A DNA stretch of 64,000 bases from Streptomyces griseus (GCF_001715295.1 NZ_MDKB01000002.1:1349260-1413259); one strand, 5' to 3'. Shown: positions 34,434-42,955, numbered from the stretch's first letter. Translations and numbers: made by a program. The notes: generated from the sequence alone by a model not told the origin.

Positions 34434-35402
34434 TCAGAACGCCGCTCGGACCGCACCGACCTCCGCGCCGCCGCCCAGCAGCGGCGCCCTGCCGATGCGG
34501 GAGACCACCGGGGCGTCGACGCCGAGCAGTTCGAGTGACCGGGCCAGCACCGGCCCCAGGGCACGCGTCGAGCCGTCGTCGACCTTGAAGGCCAGCGCCC
34601 TGCCGTCCGCGAGCGCCACCGCCTGGACCGCCTCGGCCCCCATCTTGGAGAGCGTGCCCGGCACCTCCCGCATCAGCCAGGTGTCCGGCCGCCGCGTGCC
34701 CGCCACGTACTCCGGGTGCGCACGCATCGCGTCGGCGACCCGCCGCTCCGCGCTGCCCGGCTCCGCCAGCACGAAGGTACGGAAGGCGTGGGCCAGCCCC
34801 ACCAGCCCGATCGCCATCAGCGGAGCACCGCAGCCGTCCGTGCCGACCGCCGCGACGGGCTCCCTCGCCGCCTCCGCCACGACCTGGCCGACCAGCACCT
34901 GCAGCGGATGCGCGGGGTCGAGGTACGTCGCCGTGTCCCAGCCGTTGCGCACGCAGACCGCGAGCATCGCCGCGTGCTTGCCGGAGCAGTTCATGGTGAG
35001 CGGCTCCCGCACCCGCCCGGCGGCGAGGTACGCCTCCGCCTCCACCGGGTCGAGCGGCAGGTCCGGCGGGGTCTGCAGGTCGTCCGGCTTCAGCCCGTGC
35101 TCACCGAGCATCGTGCGCACGAGGTCGAGATGGAAGTCCTCCCCCGAGTGGCTCGCCGCGGCCAGCGCCAGGCGCTCGCCGGACAGGTCGAGACCGGCCC
35201 GCAGGATCGCGGCCGCCTGCATCGGCTTGTTCGACGAGCGCGGGAAGACCGGGGCCGCCGGATCACCGAGCGCGAACTCCACGCTTCCGTCGGCTGCCAG
35301 CAGGACCAGCGATCCCCGGTGGTGCCCCTCGGTGAAGCCGGACCGTACGACCTCGGCCAGGACCGGGAGCGTGGAGGGCGTGGAGGGAGATGTGGAGGTC
35401 AT
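34434..35402 (-). CDS. Asparaginase (Rhizobium etli type II-like family)
   Basis: A 322-residue cytoplasmic asparaginase of the family typified by the thermolabile R. etli enzyme, unrelated to E. coli AnsA/AnsB. Family segments are EVVRSGFTEGHHRGSLV, PRSSNKPMQAAAI, NCSGKHAAMLAVC (with the Cys/Lys of the active site) and GTDGCGAPL. It would hydrolyse asparagine to aspartate and ammonia. It precedes rsiG's 3' end on the same strand with a 54-bp gap. There is no signal peptide. Confidence 0.9.
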   Translation of the reverse strand: MTSTSPSTPSTLPVLAEVVRSGFTEGHHRGSLVLLAADGSVEFALGDPAAPVFPRSSNKPMQAAAILRAGLDLSGERLALAAASHSGEDFHLDLVRTMLGEHGLKPDDLQTPPDLPLDPVEAEAYLAAGRVREPLTMNCSGKHAAMLAVCVRNGWDTATYLDPAHPLQVLVGQVVAEAAREPVAAVGTDGCGAPLMAIGLVGLAHAFRTFVLAEPGSAERRVADAMRAHPEYVAGTRRPDTWLMREVPGTLSKMGAEAVQAVALADGRALAFKVDDGSTRALGPVLARSLELLGVDAPVVSRIGRAPLLGGGAEVGAVRAAF

Positions 35403-35456
35403 GGTGGCTGGTGGCCTTCCGGGGGCGGGCGGGGACCCGCTCCCGGAAGGATCGCC

Positions 35457-36152
35457 TCAGGTGAGCAGGTCGTCTACTTGTGCTTCCCCGTCACGGTACC
35501 TGCGGGCGATCTCCGCGCTGCAATCGTCGACGGTCTGCTGGAGCCGGTGACGGCGCCGGGAGACCTGCCGCTCGTAGCGCACGAGCCGCCCCATGGCGGT
35601 CAGCAGCTCTTCGTCCGTCCGGGCGCCGAGGTCCGAGAGCCCGATCTCGGCAAGCGTGTCGGCCGCCAGTTGCCGGTACTCGTCGGTACGTGGCGTGGTG
35701 AGGGTGACGTGCCGTGCCGAGGAGCGGTGGACGGACGGAGTGTCCAGGAGGATCTCCGGGAGCCGGTCCACCACCGGCGACTCCGGGCCCGCCCGCCGGG
35801 CCAGTTCGGCCCGCAGGATGTCGATCCGGCCCTGCACCAGCCGGCGTACGTAACTGAGGTCCGCCTCGTCGCGCTGGGCGTCCCGCCGCAGGCTGCGCAG
35901 TTCCGGCAGGCCCAGCCCGCGGAATCCGGCCTGCGGCCGGGCGGCGGCCGGACCTTTCCCGTCCCCGGCCCCGGTCTGCCCGGGCACGGACACCGGCGCG
36001 GGCAGCGGCCCGGACAGGGGCCCCGGCAGTGGTGCGGGCAGCGGGCCCTGTGCGGATGCGGTACCGGTCCGCTGCACAGGTGGCCGCACGGCACCGGCCG
36101 TACGTGTCACCGGTACGGCACCGGGTGATGGCCCGGTTCCATGTGTACTCAT
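35457..36152 (-). CDS. rsiG: c-di-GMP-responsive anti-sigma factor RsiG
   Basis: A 231-residue protein. The N-terminal ~70 residues are Pro/Gly-rich and probably disordered. Two helices each carry the exact signature E-x3-S-x2-R-x3-Q-x3-D: E96, S100, R103, Q107, D111 and E194, S198, R201, Q205, D209. This repeated motif is the c-di-GMP-binding hallmark of RsiG, the antiparallel coiled-coil anti-sigma factor that sequesters sigma-WhiG until sporulation. The start at ATG 36152 excludes an unrelated upstream extension. It is divergent from dtd. Confidence 0.93.
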   Translation of the reverse strand: MSTHGTGPSPGAVPVTRTAGAVRPPVQRTGTASAQGPLPAPLPGPLSGPLPAPVSVPGQTGAGDGKGPAAARPQAGFRGLGLPELRSLRRDAQRDEADLSYVRRLVQGRIDILRAELARRAGPESPVVDRLPEILLDTPSVHRSSARHVTLTTPRTDEYRQLAADTLAEIGLSDLGARTDEELLTAMGRLVRYERQVSRRRHRLQQTVDDCSAEIARRYRDGEAQVDDLLT

Positions 36153-36267
36153 GCTGTTCCGTCCCCTCGACCGGTGCGTCGGCACACCGACATCGTGCAT
36201 GGTGCCACTACGCAGGGTGTTCACGCAGGTACTCTGTACCCGTTCGGCCCAAGATAGGTTGGTCTGT

Positions 36268-36717
36268 ATGCGTGCACTGATACAGAGAGTGGACGGCGCG
36301 ACCGTCACCGTCACGGACCCCTCGGACGATCAGCAGGGGGCCGGAACCGTCGGCGAGATCATCGGCGAGGGGTTGTGTGTGCTGGTCGGGGTCACCCACG
36401 GGGACACCGTCCAGAAGGCGGCACAGCTCGCCCGCAAGCTGTGGACCCTGCGGATCCTGGAAGGCGAGAAGTCCTGCTCGGACGTGAACGCCCCGCTCCT
36501 GGTGATCTCGCAGTTCACGCTCTACGGCGACGCCAGGAAGGGCCGCAGGCCCACCTGGAACGCGGCCGCTCCGGGCGAGGTCGCCGAACCCCTCGTCGAC
36601 GAGGTGGTGGCGCACCTGCGCGCCCTGGGCGCCCGGGTGGAGACGGGCAGGTTCGGAGCGCAGATGCGTGTCTCGCTCACGAACCAGGGCCCGTTCACCG
36701 TACTCGTGGAGGTCTGA
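36268..36717 (+). CDS. dtd: D-aminoacyl-tRNA deacylase
   Basis: A 149-residue proofreading enzyme that hydrolyses D-aminoacyl-tRNA (and Gly-tRNA-Ala). Hallmarks are [15 protein letters not shown] at the N-terminus, the catalytic SQFTLYGD motif (about residues 80-87, near KGRRPTW), and the cross-subunit NQGPFT motif near the C-terminus, where NxGPxT is the family signature. The length is normal. It is followed at 22 bp by repeat copy B. Confidence 0.96.
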   Translation: MRALIQRVDGATVTVTDPSDDQQGAGTVGEIIGEGLCVLVGVTHGDTVQKAAQLARKLWTLRILEGEKSCSDVNAPLLVISQFTLYGDARKGRRPTWNAAAPGEVAEPLVDEVVAHLRALGARVETGRFGAQMRVSLTNQGPFTVLVEV

Positions 36718-36740
36718 GGGACGGCCCGCGGACCGGCGCC

Positions 36741-36905
36741 CGAGGGGTGTCCCGCGATGCCCGGGGGATCGGCGCGCGGCGTCGGACGCGGGGCCTCGCA
36801 CGGCGGAGGGCGTCCGCACGCGGGATGTACGGGGGCGTGCCGACACCGCGGCGAGGTGCCGTACCCGTCGTCGCGCGCCCGCCGTGCATCGCGGGACAGG
36901 CCTTA
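36741..36905. repeat. Dispersed intergenic element, copy B
   Basis: The second copy of the family at 13829 and 47941. The inverted ends TGTCCCGCGATG (36748-36759) and CATCGCGGGACA (36887-36898) pair over 12 bp with bases that differ from copy A. Interior blocks GGCGCGCGGCGTCGGA, CGGGATGTACGGGGGCGT and CGGC-GAGGT-GCCG are shared. It fills the gap between convergent dtd and ygfZ. Confidence 0.75.
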
Positions 36906-36911
36906 CGCGGG

Positions 36912-37877
36912 CTACGGCTCGACGACCGTCTCCTGGGCCGCGGCGGTGTCCCCGGCGATCAGCTCCGCGTCCACGGCCACGTTCCGCTTGACCAGGGCCA
37001 GGGCGATCGGTCCCAGCTCGTGGTGGCGGGCCGAGGTGGTGACGAAGCCGAGCTGACGGCCCTCCTCACCGTCCGCGGCGAGCCGGACCGGCGTGCCGTG
37101 GCCGGGCAGGTGCACCTCGCTGCCGTCCAGGTGCAGGAAGACCAGCCGACGCGGCGGCTTCCCCAGGTTGTGGACACGGGCGACCGTCTCCTGCCCCCGG
37201 TAGCAGCCCTTCTGGAGGTGGACCGCGGTACCGATCCAGCCCAGCTCGTGCGGGATGGTCCGGTGGTCCGTCTCGAATCCGAGCCGCGGGCGGTGCGCCT
37301 CGACCCGCAGCGCCTCGTAGGCCAGGATGCCGGCCACCGGGCCGTGCCCGGACGCGTACTCCTCCAGAGCGCCGCGCTCCAGGAAGAGGTCCCGGCCGTG
37401 TGCCGTCTCCCGGACCACGGTGCCCTCCGGGGCCTCCGCGATGGATCCGGCCGGCAGGTGCACGACGGCGAAGTCCTCGGTGCGGTCGGCGACTTCGACC
37501 CGGTAGAAGAACTTCATCGACTCCAGGTAAGCGACCAGGTCGCCCTGGGTCCCCGGCTCGACGTGCATCCACACCGTCGTCCCGTCGTCCACGAGGTAGA
37601 CGGCGTGCTCGATGTGACCGTTGGCGGAGAGGATCAGTGCCTCGGTCGCCCGGTGGGGGGCGAGGTCGCTGACGTGCTGGGTGAGCAGCAGGTGCAGCCA
37701 GGTCAGCCGGTCGTCGCCGGAGACGGTGACGACTCCGCGGTGCGAGAGGTCGACCAGGCCGTTGCCGTCGGCCAGGGCACGTTGCTCGCGGAACAGGTCG
37801 CCGTAGTGCGCGGCGACGCCTTCGTCGCGCCCCTCGGCGGGGACGGCGCCGGGCAGGGACAGCAAGGGGCTCTTCAT
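36912..37877 (-). CDS. ygfZ: Folate-binding protein YgfZ
   Basis: A 321-residue protein of the aminomethyltransferase (GcvT) fold. The invariant YgfZ motif is KGCYRGQE (about residues 233-240), with the Cys that YgfZ proteins use in Fe-S cluster maintenance. GLVDLSHRGVVTVSGDDRLTWLH, split at its turn, and ARVHNLGKPPRRL are also typical. It supports Fe-S enzymes such as MiaB under oxidative stress. The start at ATG 37877 leaves 22 bp to the nur stop. It is probably co-transcribed with nur. Confidence 0.93.
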   Translation of the reverse strand: MKSPLLSLPGAVPAEGRDEGVAAHYGDLFREQRALADGNGLVDLSHRGVVTVSGDDRLTWLHLLLTQHVSDLAPHRATEALILSANGHIEHAVYLVDDGTTVWMHVEPGTQGDLVAYLESMKFFYRVEVADRTEDFAVVHLPAGSIAEAPEGTVVRETAHGRDLFLERGALEEYASGHGPVAGILAYEALRVEAHRPRLGFETDHRTIPHELGWIGTAVHLQKGCYRGQETVARVHNLGKPPRRLVFLHLDGSEVHLPGHGTPVRLAADGEEGRQLGFVTTSARHHELGPIALALVKRNVAVDAELIAGDTAAAQETVVEP

Positions 37878-37899
37878 GCGACCAAGCGTACGACTCGCC

Positions 37900-38406
37900 T
37901 CACAGCGTGTCCGACCGGCTCCGCCGCCCCTCACCGGGCTCCTCCCCGGGCCCGGGACCGGGTGCCTCCGCGCCGGCGGACCGGGCCGCCTTCGCCGTGC
38001 AGCCGGCGCAGCGCCCGAAGATCGCGAAGTGCTTCATGTCGGTCTCGAAGCCGAACGTGCCGCGGAGCTTCGCGGTGAAGTCGGCGACCACGCCGACATC
38101 CGCCTCGATGACGTCCGAGCAGTCACGGCAGACCAGGTGGATGTGGTCGTGGCGGTCGGCCAGGTGGTACGTCGGCGCGCCGTGTCCCAGATGGGCGTGG
38201 CTGACGAGCCCGAGCTCCTCCAGGAGCTCCAGGGTGCGGTAGACCGTGGAGATGTTGACGCCCGACGCGGTCCTGCGCACCTCGCAGAGGATGTCGTCGG
38301 GGGTCGCGTGCTCCAGCGTGTCGACGGCCTCCAGGACAAGCTGGCGCTGAGGCGTCAGCCGGTAGCCACGCCGGCGAAGATCGGTCTTCCAGTCGGTGCT
38401 CACCAC
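37900..38406 (-). CDS. nur: Nickel-responsive Fur-family regulator Nur
   Basis: A 168-residue metalloregulator. The winged helix (residues ~1-83) precedes a dimerisation domain. Every residue I recall as a ligand in the S. coelicolor Nur structure is at the same number: H33, H86, H88 and H90 (M-site), and H70, H72 and H126 (nickel site). Two CxxC pairs (CRDC at 93-96, CAGC at ~133-136) are present. Nur represses Ni uptake and the Fe superoxide dismutase in Ni sufficiency. ygfZ follows 22 bp after. A candidate Nur box is at 6728-6742. Confidence 0.93.
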   Translation of the reverse strand: MVSTDWKTDLRRRGYRLTPQRQLVLEAVDTLEHATPDDILCEVRRTASGVNISTVYRTLELLEELGLVSHAHLGHGAPTYHLADRHDHIHLVCRDCSDVIEADVGVVADFTAKLRGTFGFETDMKHFAIFGRCAGCTAKAARSAGAEAPGPGPGEEPGEGRRSRSDTL

Positions 38407-38426
38407 GGGCCCAGTGTAGGGCGGAG

Positions 38427-38446
38427 GGCGCCCCTGCCGGGGCGCC
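38427..38446 (-). terminator. Hairpin between the nitrobindin-like gene and nur
   Basis: Perfect 8-bp stem GGCGCCCC / GGGGCGCC with a TGCC loop, in the 53-bp gap. It probably separates the two minus-strand transcripts. Confidence 0.6.
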
Positions 38447-38459
38447 GCGGAAGGAGCCC

Positions 38460-39032
38460 CTACTTGAAGAACGCGATGCCGTCGTCGGGCATGTCACCGA
38501 GGCTCTTCGCCATCGCGGCGACCTCCTCGGGGGTGACGACCTTCTTGAGGTGCGCCGACATGTACGGACGCAGCTCGACGTCGGGGGTGGCCTTCTCGCC
38601 GACCCACATCAGGTCGCTGTTCACGTAGCCGTAGAGCCGCTTGCCACCGCTGTACGGGCCGGAGGCCGCGGTGCGGGCCACCGCGTCGGTGACCACGTCG
38701 ATCTGCGGCTTCTGCTTCGCCAGCTCGCCGTACCAGACCTCGACGACGCCCTGGTCGCGCACCATGACGATCTCGACCTTGCGGTCCTTGTCGACGCGCC
38801 AGTAGCCGGACTCGGACTCCAGCGGCCTGACCTGGTTCCCTTCGGCGTCCAGCACCCAGGAGTGCGAGACGTACTCGAGGAAGTCCCGGCCGTCGTGGCT
38901 GAAGGTGACCTCCTGGCCGAAGTTGCACTTCTCGGCCCCGGGGAAGTCGGAGACGCCCGCACCCGCCCAGTTGCCGAGGAGGAAGGCCAGCGGTACGAGG
39001 TCCGGGTGGAGGTCGGACGGAATCTCGATCAT
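38460..39032 (-). CDS. Nitrobindin-like FABP-fold protein
   Basis: A 190-residue beta-barrel protein of the FABP/nitrobindin (DUF1794) family. It shows the lid motif LLGNWAGAG (G-x-W-x-G-x-G, residues ~18-26), GQEVTFSHDGRDFLEYVSHSW (cut at the strand turn) and a C-terminal extension (TPEEVAAMAKSLGDMPDD). Family members bind ferric haem through a distal His and isomerise peroxynitrite to nitrate; the haem ligand here is not certain. It is immediately upstream of nur and downstream of a small membrane protein. Confidence 0.9.
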   Translation of the reverse strand: MIEIPSDLHPDLVPLAFLLGNWAGAGVSDFPGAEKCNFGQEVTFSHDGRDFLEYVSHSWVLDAEGNQVRPLESESGYWRVDKDRKVEIVMVRDQGVVEVWYGELAKQKPQIDVVTDAVARTAASGPYSGGKRLYGYVNSDLMWVGEKATPDVELRPYMSAHLKKVVTPEEVAAMAKSLGDMPDDGIAFFK

Positions 39033-39081
39033 GAGCGGCTCAGACGATCTGTGAGGGTGTACGGGAGGTGTTCGGCGAGGG

Positions 39082-39183
39082 TCAGCGCTGGCCCTGGTAC
39101 AGCTTCTTCACGGTCAGGCCGGCGAAGGCGAGCACGCCGACGCAGACCAGGACCAGCAGGGCGGAGAAGAAAGCCTCAAGCAC
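39082..39183 (-). CDS. 33-residue single-TM small protein
   Basis: GTG start at 39183 with GAGGAG six bases upstream. The product has one hydrophobic helix (FFSALLVLVCVGVLAFAGL, residues ~5-23) and a short basic cytoplasmic tail (VKKLYQGQR). Size, Shine-Dalgarno and clean composition support a real gene. It lies 49 bp ahead of the nitrobindin-like gene. Function unknown. Confidence 0.7.
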   Translation of the reverse strand: MLEAFFSALLVLVCVGVLAFAGLTVKKLYQGQR

Positions 39184-39392
39184 GGGAGCTCCTCGATACG
39201 AACGACGTGACGGCAGTACGCGGCCGGCCCCCAGCCTAATGGGTGGAGGCCCGGGGCGGCGGCCCGGGGCTTCCCGGGCGCGGTCCGGCCGGCCCTGCGG
39301 CCCCCGGGCACCGGAAGGCGGCAGCGGTGGCGCACGCGGCCGGTCCACCGTGTCCCGGGGAGGGGGTCCGGCCGGCGATTACAGTTCCGTAC

Positions 39393-39755
39393 ATGTCCAA
39401 GAAGCTCGTCATCAAGGTGACCGCCGGGGCCGATTCCGCCGAGCGCTGCTCGCAGGCCTTCACCGTGGCGGCCGTGGCCGTCGCCAGCGGGGTCGAGGTC
39501 TCGCTCTGGCTGACCGGCGAATCCGCCTGGTTCGCCCTGCCCGGGCGGGCCGCCGAGTTCGAACTCCCGCACTCCGCGCCGCTGCCCGACCTCATCGAGT
39601 CGATCCAGGCAGGCGGACGGATCACGGTCTGCACCCAGTGCGCCGCGCGGCGCGACATCACGGAGAAGGACGTCCTGAAGGACGTACGGATCGCCGGCGC
39701 CCAGGTGTTCGTGCAGGAGGCCATGGCTCAGGACACACAGGCGCTCGTCTACTGA
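39393..39755 (+). CDS. DsrE/DsrF-like protein
   Basis: A 120-residue small alpha/beta protein of the DsrE family. It has KKLVIKVTAGADSAERCSQAF at the N-terminus (split at its loop), the middle strand VEVSLWLTGESAW, and a Cys pair region ITVCTQCAARRDI that corresponds to the sulfur-carrying Cys of DsrE relatives. DsrE proteins move persulfide sulfur. It is divergent from the small TM protein. Confidence 0.85.
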   Translation: MSKKLVIKVTAGADSAERCSQAFTVAAVAVASGVEVSLWLTGESAWFALPGRAAEFELPHSAPLPDLIESIQAGGRITVCTQCAARRDITEKDVLKDVRIAGAQVFVQEAMAQDTQALVY

Positions 39756-39760
39756 CCGGC

Positions 39761-39777
39761 GTCCCGGCCGGCGGGAC
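39761..39777 (+). terminator. Short hairpin after the DsrE-like gene
   Basis: GTCCCG / CGGGAC around GCCGG, 6 nt past the stop. It is weak alone; the strong hairpin at 39861-39896 follows. Confidence 0.35.
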
Positions 39778-39860
39778 CGTCCCGGAGCCTGCCGGGTGAC
39801 CTGGGATCGGGAAGCGACGCGGTCCGGTGCGTGCGATTCCCGGCTGCGGCTCCCTCCGCG

Positions 39861-39896
39861 GGCCTCCGCAGGCCGGGCGCCGGGCCTGCGGAGGCC
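39861..39896. terminator. Strong bidirectional hairpin
   Basis: A perfect 14-bp stem (GGCCTCCGCAGGCC / GGCCTGCGGAGGCC) with an 8-nt loop. It sits between convergent transcripts, 11 nt beyond the stop of the small ORF at 39908. Confidence 0.8.
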
Positions 39897-39907
39897 AGCT
39901 CCGCGGC

Positions 39908-40060
39908 TCAGGTGCGGAGCTGGCGGGCGATCGCCTTCGTCGCCTCCTCGACCTCGGCGTCGATCTCGCCGCCTCCCTGGGCGTCGGCATCGGCGACACA
40001 GGGGCGGAGAAGGCGCCGGAAGTGCCGGGGCGGGCCGCTGGGCCGGAGGTCGGAGGTCAC
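39908..40060 (-). CDS. 50-residue hypothetical protein
   Basis: GTG start 10 nt after the DUF3099 gene's stop. The product has a basic N-terminal half and an acidic C-terminal helix (GGGEIDAEVEEATKAIARQL). The reading frame ends 11 nt before a strong terminator hairpin, which suggests the transcript was built to include it. No domain recognised. Confidence 0.45.
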   Translation of the reverse strand: MTSDLRPSGPPRHFRRLLRPCVADADAQGGGEIDAEVEEATKAIARQLRT

Positions 40061-40070
40061 CGACACGCTC

Positions 40071-40460
40071 TCAGGGGCGGCGGCGGCGTTTCCTGCCGTC
40101 GAGCTCGTCCCACCACTCGTCCGACACGGGGTCACCGGTGGGTGCGAGACCCTCCTCGCCGGGTCCGGTGCCGCTCGGGCGGGACTCCGCGCCGCCGGGG
40201 CGGCGGTCCGCGGTGCCGGGGCGGCGGTCCGCTGTGCCCGCCCGCGGCAGGGGGTCCTGCGGGGGATCGTCCCACCAGCGGTCGTCCGGGCCCCGGCGGT
40301 TGGCCACGATCGCCGCGACGGGCGGAATGACCATGGCGACCACACACATCGCCACGGCCGCGGGAATCGACCACAGACGCACGAAAGCCCAGGCGGAGAC
40401 GAAGAGGGCGAGGCATCCGCCCATCATCAGGAAGTAGGCACGTCGGCGCCGGGCGTACAT
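40071..40460 (-). CDS. DUF3099 membrane protein
   Basis: A 129-residue protein. A basic N-terminus (MYARRRRAYF) leads into two TM helices (residues ~9-27 and 33-52), then NRRGPDDRWWDDPP and a disordered Asp/Arg/Gly tail with repeated TADRRPG. This is the DUF3099 pattern. The start is ATG 40460; ATG 40496 is possible. Function unknown. Confidence 0.85.
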   Translation of the reverse strand: MYARRRRAYFLMMGGCLALFVSAWAFVRLWSIPAAVAMCVVAMVIPPVAAIVANRRGPDDRWWDDPPQDPLPRAGTADRRPGTADRRPGGAESRPSGTGPGEEGLAPTGDPVSDEWWDELDGRKRRRRP

Positions 40461-40556
40461 GCTTCCAGGGTAGGACCGGAGCACGGAGGGCCGCACCCCG
40501 ATCAGGTGGCGTCCAACCCCCTGGGGTGCGGCCCTCCGGCCGTATGCGCGCCGGCA

Positions 40557-40844
40557 CTACACGGCGATGGCCACCTCGGCGAGGCCGCCGGTCTGCGCCA
40601 CGACCGTACGGTCGGCGGTGCCGCCCGGCACCAGGGCGCGGAGCGTCCAGGTGCCCTCGGCCGCGTAGAAGCGGAACTGTCCGGTCGCCGAGGTCGGGAC
40701 CTCCGCGGTGAACTCGCCGGTCGAGTCCAGCAGACGCACGTAACCGGTGACGGGCTCGCCGTCACGGGTCACGCTGCCCTGGATCGTCGTCTCGCCGGGC
40801 TTGATCGTCGAAGCGTCCGGGCCGCCGGCCTGTGCTCCACACAT
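40557..40844 (-). CDS. DUF1416 protein linked to sulfurtransferase
   Basis: A 95-residue protein with a carboxypeptidase-regulatory/transthyretin-like beta fold (TTIQGSVTRDGEPVTGYVRL, GQFRFYAAEGTWTLRALVPGG). MCGAQAGG at the N-terminus carries the only Cys. In actinobacteria this gene regularly follows the rhodanese gene, as here, so a role in sulfur trafficking is inferred. AGAAGGA serves as Shine-Dalgarno. Confidence 0.88.
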   Translation of the reverse strand: MCGAQAGGPDASTIKPGETTIQGSVTRDGEPVTGYVRLLDSTGEFTAEVPTSATGQFRFYAAEGTWTLRALVPGGTADRTVVAQTGGLAEVAIAV

Positions 40845-40906
40845 GGTGTTCTGTCCTTCTGGTCGGGGTCCTGCGGTACGGATCCTGCGGTACGGGTCCT
40901 GGGGGA

Positions 40907-41746
40907 CTACTTGGCGGCGCCGAGCTCGATCGGCACGCCCACGAGGGAGCCGTACTCGGTCCACGAACCGTCGTAGTTCTTGACGTTCTCCTGGCCGAGC
41001 AGCTCGTGCAGGACGAACCAGGTGAGGGCGGAGCGCTCACCGATGCGGCAGTAGGCGATGGTGTCCTTGGACAGGTCGACCTGCTCGGCCTCGTACAGGG
41101 CCTTGAGCTCGTCGTCCGACTTGAAGGTGCCGTCGTCGTTGGCGTTCTTCGACCACGGGATGTTGCGGGCGCTCGGCACGTGGCCGGGGCGCTGCGACTG
41201 CTCCTGCGGGAGGTGGGCCGGCGCGAGCAGCTTGCCGCTGAACTCGTCGGGCGAGCGCACGTCGACGAGGTTCAGGCTGCCGATGGCCTGGACGACGTCG
41301 TCGCGGTAGGCGCGGATCGACGCGTCCTGCGGCTTGGCCTTGTACTGGGTGGCCGGACGCGTCGGGACGGCGTCGGTCAGGTCGCGGGAGTCGAGCTCCC
41401 ACTTCTTGCGGCCGCCGTCGAGGAGCTTGACGTTCTCGTGGCCGTACAGCTTGAAGTACCAGTACGCGTACGAGGCGAACCAGTTGTTGTTGCCGCCGTA
41501 GAGGACGACGAGGGTGTCGTTGCCGATGCCCTTCTCGCTCAGGAGCTTCTCGAAGCCGGCCTGGTCGACGAAGTCACGGCGGACCGGGTCCTGGAGGTCC
41601 TTGGTCCAGTCGATCCGGATCGCGTTCCTGATGTGGTTCTTCTCGTACGCCGAGGTGTCCTCGTCGACCTCGACGAGGGCCACCTGCGGGTCGTCGAGGT
41701 GGGCCTCGACCCAGTCGGCGTCGACGAGAACGTCTGCGCGGCTCAT
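40907..41746 (-). CDS. Thiosulfate sulfurtransferase (two-domain rhodanese)
   Basis: A 279-residue rhodanese. The inactive N-terminal domain (residues ~5-125) lacks the loop Cys. The catalytic C-terminal domain (~145-275) has the active-site loop AYCRIGERSALTW with persulfide Cys233 and the CH2A-like DVRSPDEFSG. It transfers sulfane sulfur from thiosulfate to cyanide or a protein acceptor. A conserved-looking 26-codon leader lies upstream (41895-41975), pointing to control by sulfur-amino-acid supply. DUF1416 follows. Confidence 0.95.
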   Translation of the reverse strand: MSRADVLVDADWVEAHLDDPQVALVEVDEDTSAYEKNHIRNAIRIDWTKDLQDPVRRDFVDQAGFEKLLSEKGIGNDTLVVLYGGNNNWFASYAYWYFKLYGHENVKLLDGGRKKWELDSRDLTDAVPTRPATQYKAKPQDASIRAYRDDVVQAIGSLNLVDVRSPDEFSGKLLAPAHLPQEQSQRPGHVPSARNIPWSKNANDDGTFKSDDELKALYEAEQVDLSKDTIAYCRIGERSALTWFVLHELLGQENVKNYDGSWTEYGSLVGVPIELGAAK

Positions 41747-41894
41747 GTGTTTCTCCTCCGGGGCAGTCTGCGGCGGGGCGGTGCGGTGTGCGGGTGCGAG
41801 GTGTACGCGCAGGTGCGTCGAGCGGGACGCGTACGGGAGGCACGAGTGGCCCTGACATCGTCGAAGGGCCGGGGGAAACGGGAGAGGGTCCCGC

Positions 41895-41975
41895 TCAGAA
41901 GGTGCGACAGAGCATGGCGGCGACGCGGCACAGGTCTACTGCCCGCCGCTTCGTGAGGTCCGCCTGTCGCTCCAT
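41895..41975 (-). CDS. Leader peptide of the sulfurtransferase operon
   Basis: A 26-codon ORF whose product ends RRAVDLCRVAAMLCRTF. It has two Cys codons (residues 16 and 23) and ends 148 nt before the sulfurtransferase start. I recall near-identical short leaders (DLCRV…CR) ahead of sulfur-metabolism genes in Streptomyces and mycobacteria, where Cys codons may sense cysteinyl-tRNA. No strong Shine-Dalgarno is present; it may be leaderless. Confidence 0.75.
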   Translation of the reverse strand: MERQADLTKRRAVDLCRVAAMLCRTF

Positions 41976-42259
41976 GCGTCCGATCGTAGGGAGGTACGGG
42001 TGGAGATGTCACCGTCGTGTCGCATGATGAGACGCGATCGTCCGAGATGCAAGACACGACGGCCCCGGATTCACCGCGTCCGCGCGGCCCGCCCCCCGCG
42101 CGTGGAGGAGCCATCTGCGGGTCGGACGAGGACGTCTCATCATCTGGATCCCCGACCGTCCTCCGCACGGCCGTCCGCCCGGCGCACGGCCGTCCGCCCG
42201 GAGCCGGGGCCGGCCCCGGCTCCGGGTCCGGTTACCGGCTCCGCTTCCGTCGTCGGCCG

Positions 42260-42955
42260 TCAGCCGACGAGTTCGACGTCCGCCCCCGTCACCGAGATCT
42301 CCAGGCCCCCGGGGGTCACCTCGATCTTCTCCAGCTTCAGCCCGTCGGGCAGCCCGCCGATCTCCCGTTCGAAGTCGGTCTTCTTCCGGACCAGCCCCTC
42401 CAGGCCCGGAATGCCCTCGCCGGGCACCGCGTCCGCGTGCACCTTGACGGTGCCGCCGTCGACCAGCGTGACGGTGGAGAGCACGCTCCGCGAGACGGGG
42501 CGGTCCAGCAGCGGGATCCGGATCGTGCCGGTGACCTTGACCTTTCCGTCGCCCCCGTAGGCGACCGTGACGCCCTCGTCGGCAGCCGCGGTGAGGTCCG
42601 CGTACGAGACGACGGCCGTCCCGGTGGCCCGGGCGGCCGTCGCGCTGCGGTATCCCGCCCCCAGCGTCACGTCGTGCAGCCGCGCCCGGATCTCGCTGAT
42701 GCGGATCGACCGGCCCGCCGCGCTGGTCCGGAGGTCCGTCACCCTGACGTCGACCCGTTCCAGCCGGCTGTCGGCGACCTGGGTGAGAAAGGGGAACCCC
42801 TTGACGGAGACGTCGGTGGATCCGGCCTCGGCATCGCTGAAGCGGACCCGGCCCTCCGCCTCCGACTCCGCGACGTACACGGCGGCCCGGTCGACGGCGA
42901 CGAAGACGCCCCCCAGCACCACAGCGACGATCAGCAGTATTCGCAGTGCGCGCAT
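42260..42955 (-). CDS. DUF2993/LmeA-like lipid-binding protein
   Basis: A 231-residue protein with an N-terminal TM or signal anchor (residues 4-22) followed by a DUF2993 domain. The VRFSDAEAGSTDVSVKGFPF turn (ending …FLTQV) is the family's most conserved stretch, and ISEIRARLHDVTLG also fits. Mycobacterial LmeA acts in cell-envelope lipoglycan maturation; in Streptomyces the role is not known. It is transcribed on its own. Confidence 0.87.
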   Translation of the reverse strand: MRALRILLIVAVVLGGVFVAVDRAAVYVAESEAEGRVRFSDAEAGSTDVSVKGFPFLTQVADSRLERVDVRVTDLRTSAAGRSIRISEIRARLHDVTLGAGYRSATAARATGTAVVSYADLTAAADEGVTVAYGGDGKVKVTGTIRIPLLDRPVSRSVLSTVTLVDGGTVKVHADAVPGEGIPGLEGLVRKKTDFEREIGGLPDGLKLEKIEVTPGGLEISVTGADVELVG

